Below the pieces are notes generated by a model. The model searched no databases, was not told the origin of the DNA, and was given only the letters and a program-made list of their open reading frames with translations. This document shows, one piece after another, positions 61,849-64,000 of a stretch of DNA of 64,000 nt (positions within the stretch are counted from its first letter, which is position 1; each line of letters starts with the position of its first letter). This stretch comes from Devosia nitrariae (GTDB lineage: Bacteria; Pseudomonadota; Alphaproteobacteria; Rhizobiales; Devosiaceae), in NCBI RefSeq assembly GCF_030160115.1, contig NZ_BSNS01000022.1, positions 372,001 through 436,000 on the forward strand, in the 5' to 3' direction. The position numbers were made by a program, and so were the translations under genes.

Positions 61849-63033
61849 TTAGTAATTCCCCCCGACCCGGTTCCGCGGCGGGATGTCGTTGGAATAGATG
61901 TTGTGCGGCCCGATATTGCGGATATCGCGTTCGCCGCAGAGCGCCATGGTGATCTCGAGCTCGCGGTGGAAGATATCGAGCACCCGCTTGACCCCGGCTT
62001 CGCCGCCGGCCCCGAGCCCCCAGAGAAACGCTCGGCCGATGAAGGTCGATTTGGCGCCCATGGCCAGGGCCTTGATCACGTCCTGGCCCGAGCGGATGCC
62101 GCCGTCGAGATAGACCTCGGTGGTCTTGCCCACCGCATCGACGATCTCGGGCAGCACTCTGATGGTCGACGGCGCTCCATCGAGCTGGCGCCCACCGTGG
62201 TTGGAGACGATCACGCCGTCGGCCCCGTGCGCCACGGCCTGGCGCGCGTCCTCGGCATCGAGCACGCCCTTGACGATCACAGGTCCGCCAAAGCGCTCCT
62301 TGACCCAGGAGAGGTCCTTCCAGCTGAGCGTCGGGTCGAACTGGTTATTGGTCCACACCGAAAGCTTGGAAAGGTCCCCCGCGTTCTCCACATGCCCGAC
62401 GATGTTGCGGAAGGTGTGCCGCCTGGTCCCGAGCATCCCCAGCGCCCAGGCGGGCTTGCGCGCCATCTCGAAGACGAAGCGCGGCGTGAACTTGGGCGGC
62501 GCCGACATGCCGTTGCGCAAATCCTTGTGGCGCTGGCCGAGGATCTGCAGGTCCATGGTCAGGACCAGCGCCGAGCACCTGGCGGCCTTGGCCCGATCGA
62601 TCAGCCGCTCGATGAAGGCGCGGTCGCGCATCACGTAGAGCTGGAACCAGAACGGCTTGCTGGTGTTCTCGGCGATGTCCTCGATCGAGCAGATCGACAT
62701 GGTCGAGAGCGTGAAGGGCACGCCGAACGCCTCGGCCGCCCGCGCCGCCTTGATCTCGCCGTCGGGGAACTGCATGCCGGTCAGTCCCGTCGGAGCGATC
62801 GCCACCGGCATGGCGACCTCCTGCCCGATCATTGTGGTCTTGAGCGTACGGCCTTCCATATTGACCGCGACGCGCTGGTTGAGGGCGATCTTGCCAAAAT
62901 CCTCGGCATTGGCCCGATAGGTGCTCTCGGTCCAGGCGCCCGAATCCGCATAGTCGAAGAACTGCTTGGGCACCCGACGCTTGGCCAGCGCCATCATCTC
63001 CTCGATGGTCAGAATTTTGGTGAGATCGGCCAT
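61849..63033 (-). CDS. lldD: L-lactate dehydrogenase / alpha-hydroxyacid oxidase
   Basis: 394 residues. FMN-dependent alpha-hydroxyacid dehydrogenase: early Tyr region FFDYADSGAW, FMN-binding APTGLTGMQFP, QLYV, TMDLQILGQRHKDLRNG, catalytic His and Arg in VSNHGGRQLDGAPST, and YLDGGIRSGQDVIKAL. It oxidises L-lactate to pyruvate at the membrane quinone pool (LldD type) or a related 2-hydroxyacid. A small palindrome precedes it. Confidence 0.9.
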   Translation of the reverse strand: MADLTKILTIEEMMALAKRRVPKQFFDYADSGAWTESTYRANAEDFGKIALNQRVAVNMEGRTLKTTMIGQEVAMPVAIAPTGLTGMQFPDGEIKAARAAEAFGVPFTLSTMSICSIEDIAENTSKPFWFQLYVMRDRAFIERLIDRAKAARCSALVLTMDLQILGQRHKDLRNGMSAPPKFTPRFVFEMARKPAWALGMLGTRRHTFRNIVGHVENAGDLSKLSVWTNNQFDPTLSWKDLSWVKERFGGPVIVKGVLDAEDARQAVAHGADGVIVSNHGGRQLDGAPSTIRVLPEIVDAVGKTTEVYLDGGIRSGQDVIKALAMGAKSTFIGRAFLWGLGAGGEAGVKRVLDIFHRELEITMALCGERDIRNIGPHNIYSNDIPPRNRVGGNY

Positions 63034-63065
63034 GCCCAGTCCTTACGGTTTTCCCTGCTCTACTA

Positions 63066-63079
63066 ACTAACATGTTAGT
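63066..63079. promoter_or_regulatory. Palindrome between lldD and gluconolactonase genes
   Basis: ACTAACATGTTAGT, a perfect 14-bp palindrome 33 bp before the lldD start and 69 bp before the divergent gene. A site for a GntR-type or similar repressor is likely. Confidence 0.5.
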
Positions 63080-63147
63080 CGTCAATGCGCCTTGCCTTGG
63101 CGGCCTCTTCCGCGCAATCTGCCCGCGCCAAACGGGGGAGGTGCATC

Positions 63148-64000
63148 ATGGCGGCCAGCAATGCCTACGACTATATCGATAAGAAATTCTACGACCTGAC
63201 CATCGGCATCGCCGCCATCGAAACCCTTTACGACGGGTGCCGCTGGAGCGAAGGCCCCGTCTGGTTCGAGGACGGCAACTACCTCGTCTGGTCGGACATT
63301 CCCAACAATCGCCTGCTGCGCTGGGTGCCGGACCTCGGCGTCTCCGTCTTCCGCATGCCCTCCAATTACATCAACGGCAACACCCGCGACCGCGAGGGCC
63401 GGCTGGTGTCCTGTTCGCACGGCGCGCGTGCAATCCTTCGTACCGAGCCGGACGGAACGATCACCACCCTCGTCTCCCACTTCGAGGGCAAGCGCCTCAA
63501 CTCGCCAAACGACCTCGTCGTCAAGTCCGACGGGACCATCTGGTTCACCGACCCGACCTACGGCATCATCTCGGACTACGAGGGCTACAAGTCCCCCCAG
63601 GAGCAGGTCGGCTGCTACGTCTTCCGCTTCGATCCCGCGGACGGGTCGCTGACCGTCGTGACCGACGAACTGAAGAAGCCCAACGGCCTGGCCTTCTCGC
63701 CCGACGAAACGGTGCTCTACGTTGCCGACAGCGGTCGCAGCCATGACCCCGACTGGCCGACGGTCATCCGCCAATATGACGTCAACGGCGACCGGCTCAG
63801 CAACGGGCGTGTGTTCGTTGAAACCGGCGCCGGCACGCCCGATGGCTTCCGCATCGATACCGAGGGCAATGTCTGGACCAGCGCCGGCCCGTCGATCGAA
63901 TGCTACAATTCGTCGGGGGCCCTGCTCGGCCGCATCCGCGCCCCGCAGGCCGTCTCCAACCTGACCTTCGGCGGACCCCGGCGCAACCGGCTGTTCTTCA
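63148..64000 (+). CDS. SMP-30/gluconolactonase family protein (3' end outside window)
   Basis: Open from an ATG at 63148 (GGGGGAGG upstream) to the window end, 284 residues without a stop. Beta-propeller landmarks: Glu in WSEGPVWFEDGN, Asn-Asp in LNSPNDLVVKSDGTIWFTDPTYG, Asn in KKPNGLAFSPDE, and Asp in YVADSGRS. These calcium/zinc lactonases open sugar lactones. Divergent from lldD. Confidence 0.88.
   Translation, partial: MAASNAYDYIDKKFYDLTIGIAAIETLYDGCRWSEGPVWFEDGNYLVWSDIPNNRLLRWVPDLGVSVFRMPSNYINGNTRDREGRLVSCSHGARAILRTEPDGTITTLVSHFEGKRLNSPNDLVVKSDGTIWFTDPTYGIISDYEGYKSPQEQVGCYVFRFDPADGSLTVVTDELKKPNGLAFSPDETVLYVADSGRSHDPDWPTVIRQYDVNGDRLSNGRVFVETGAGTPDGFRIDTEGNVWTSAGPSIECYNSSGALLGRIRAPQAVSNLTFGGPRRNRLFF

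Overview
The window is high-GC DNA from an alphaproteobacterium. Gene families (ribitol ABC/RbtD system, UgpBAEC importer, MASE1 histidine kinase with FixJ-type regulators, a CtrA-type box, rhizobial-style intergenic palindromes) suggest Hyphomicrobiales, perhaps close to Devosia, but genus is not settled by the sequence. No rRNA, tRNA, CRISPR array, integrase or transposase was seen. Genes are densely packed in short operons, many with 4-bp ATGA stop/start overlaps.

Layout. 1-3.6 kb: partial phosphotransferase, GST, cupin and a divergent LysR regulator, then an alpha/beta hydrolase. 3.8-7.8 kb: a five-gene operon joining a complete partner-switch module (receiver-SpoIIE phosphatase, STAS antagonist, HATPase anti-sigma/switch kinase) to a membrane family-2 glycosyltransferase and a 52-residue membrane protein. 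8.0-14.8 kb: ribitol catabolism (D-ribulokinase, ribitol 2-dehydrogenase, ABC importer) with a divergent LacI regulator and a perfect 30-bp palindrome between them. 14.8-21 kb: methyltransferase; a secreted protein/cupredoxin/ECF sigma operon; FAD monooxygenase; an Xre-RES toxin-antitoxin pair with its own operator. 20.6-27.7 kb: glycerol-3-phosphate/glycerophosphodiester use (HAD phosphatase, GDPD, UgpE/A/B, divergent UgpC, SorC-type regulator). 28.2-30.3 kb: UvrD-like helicase.

30.4-38.3 kb holds a six-gene operon: oligopeptide-type ABC importer, TetR regulator and a cytosolic CxPxR sulfatase, with a TetR-type operator upstream; it looks like an import-then-desulfate pathway for an unknown substrate. 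38.5-44.9 kb carries CapA, a frameshifted small Xre gene, CBS protein, NmrA-like reductase, a soluble histidine kinase, two alpha/beta hydrolases and a GST. 45.3-50.3 kb is a sensory operon: a MASE1 kinase with four tandem PAS domains followed by three receiver proteins. 50.4-54.8 kb: VOC protein, GNAT-like acyltransferase, a tagatose-3-epimerase-family enzyme, DUF899 protein, and a stand-alone Fis-type DNA-binding protein under a full-consensus CtrA box.

54.9-64 kb: degenerate HNH protein, nadB, PfkB sugar kinase, SRPBCC protein, a small DUF2188-like gene behind a perfect FNR/FixK box, a secreted COG4315 protein with ECF sigma and anti-sigma, lactate dehydrogenase, and a partial SMP-30/gluconolactonase running off the end. 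Two kinds of dispersed palindromic repeat sit between genes. Best candidates for something undescribed: the partner-switch/glycosyltransferase operon, the sulfatase-importer operon, the cupredoxin-ECF operon and the CtrA-linked Fis protein.
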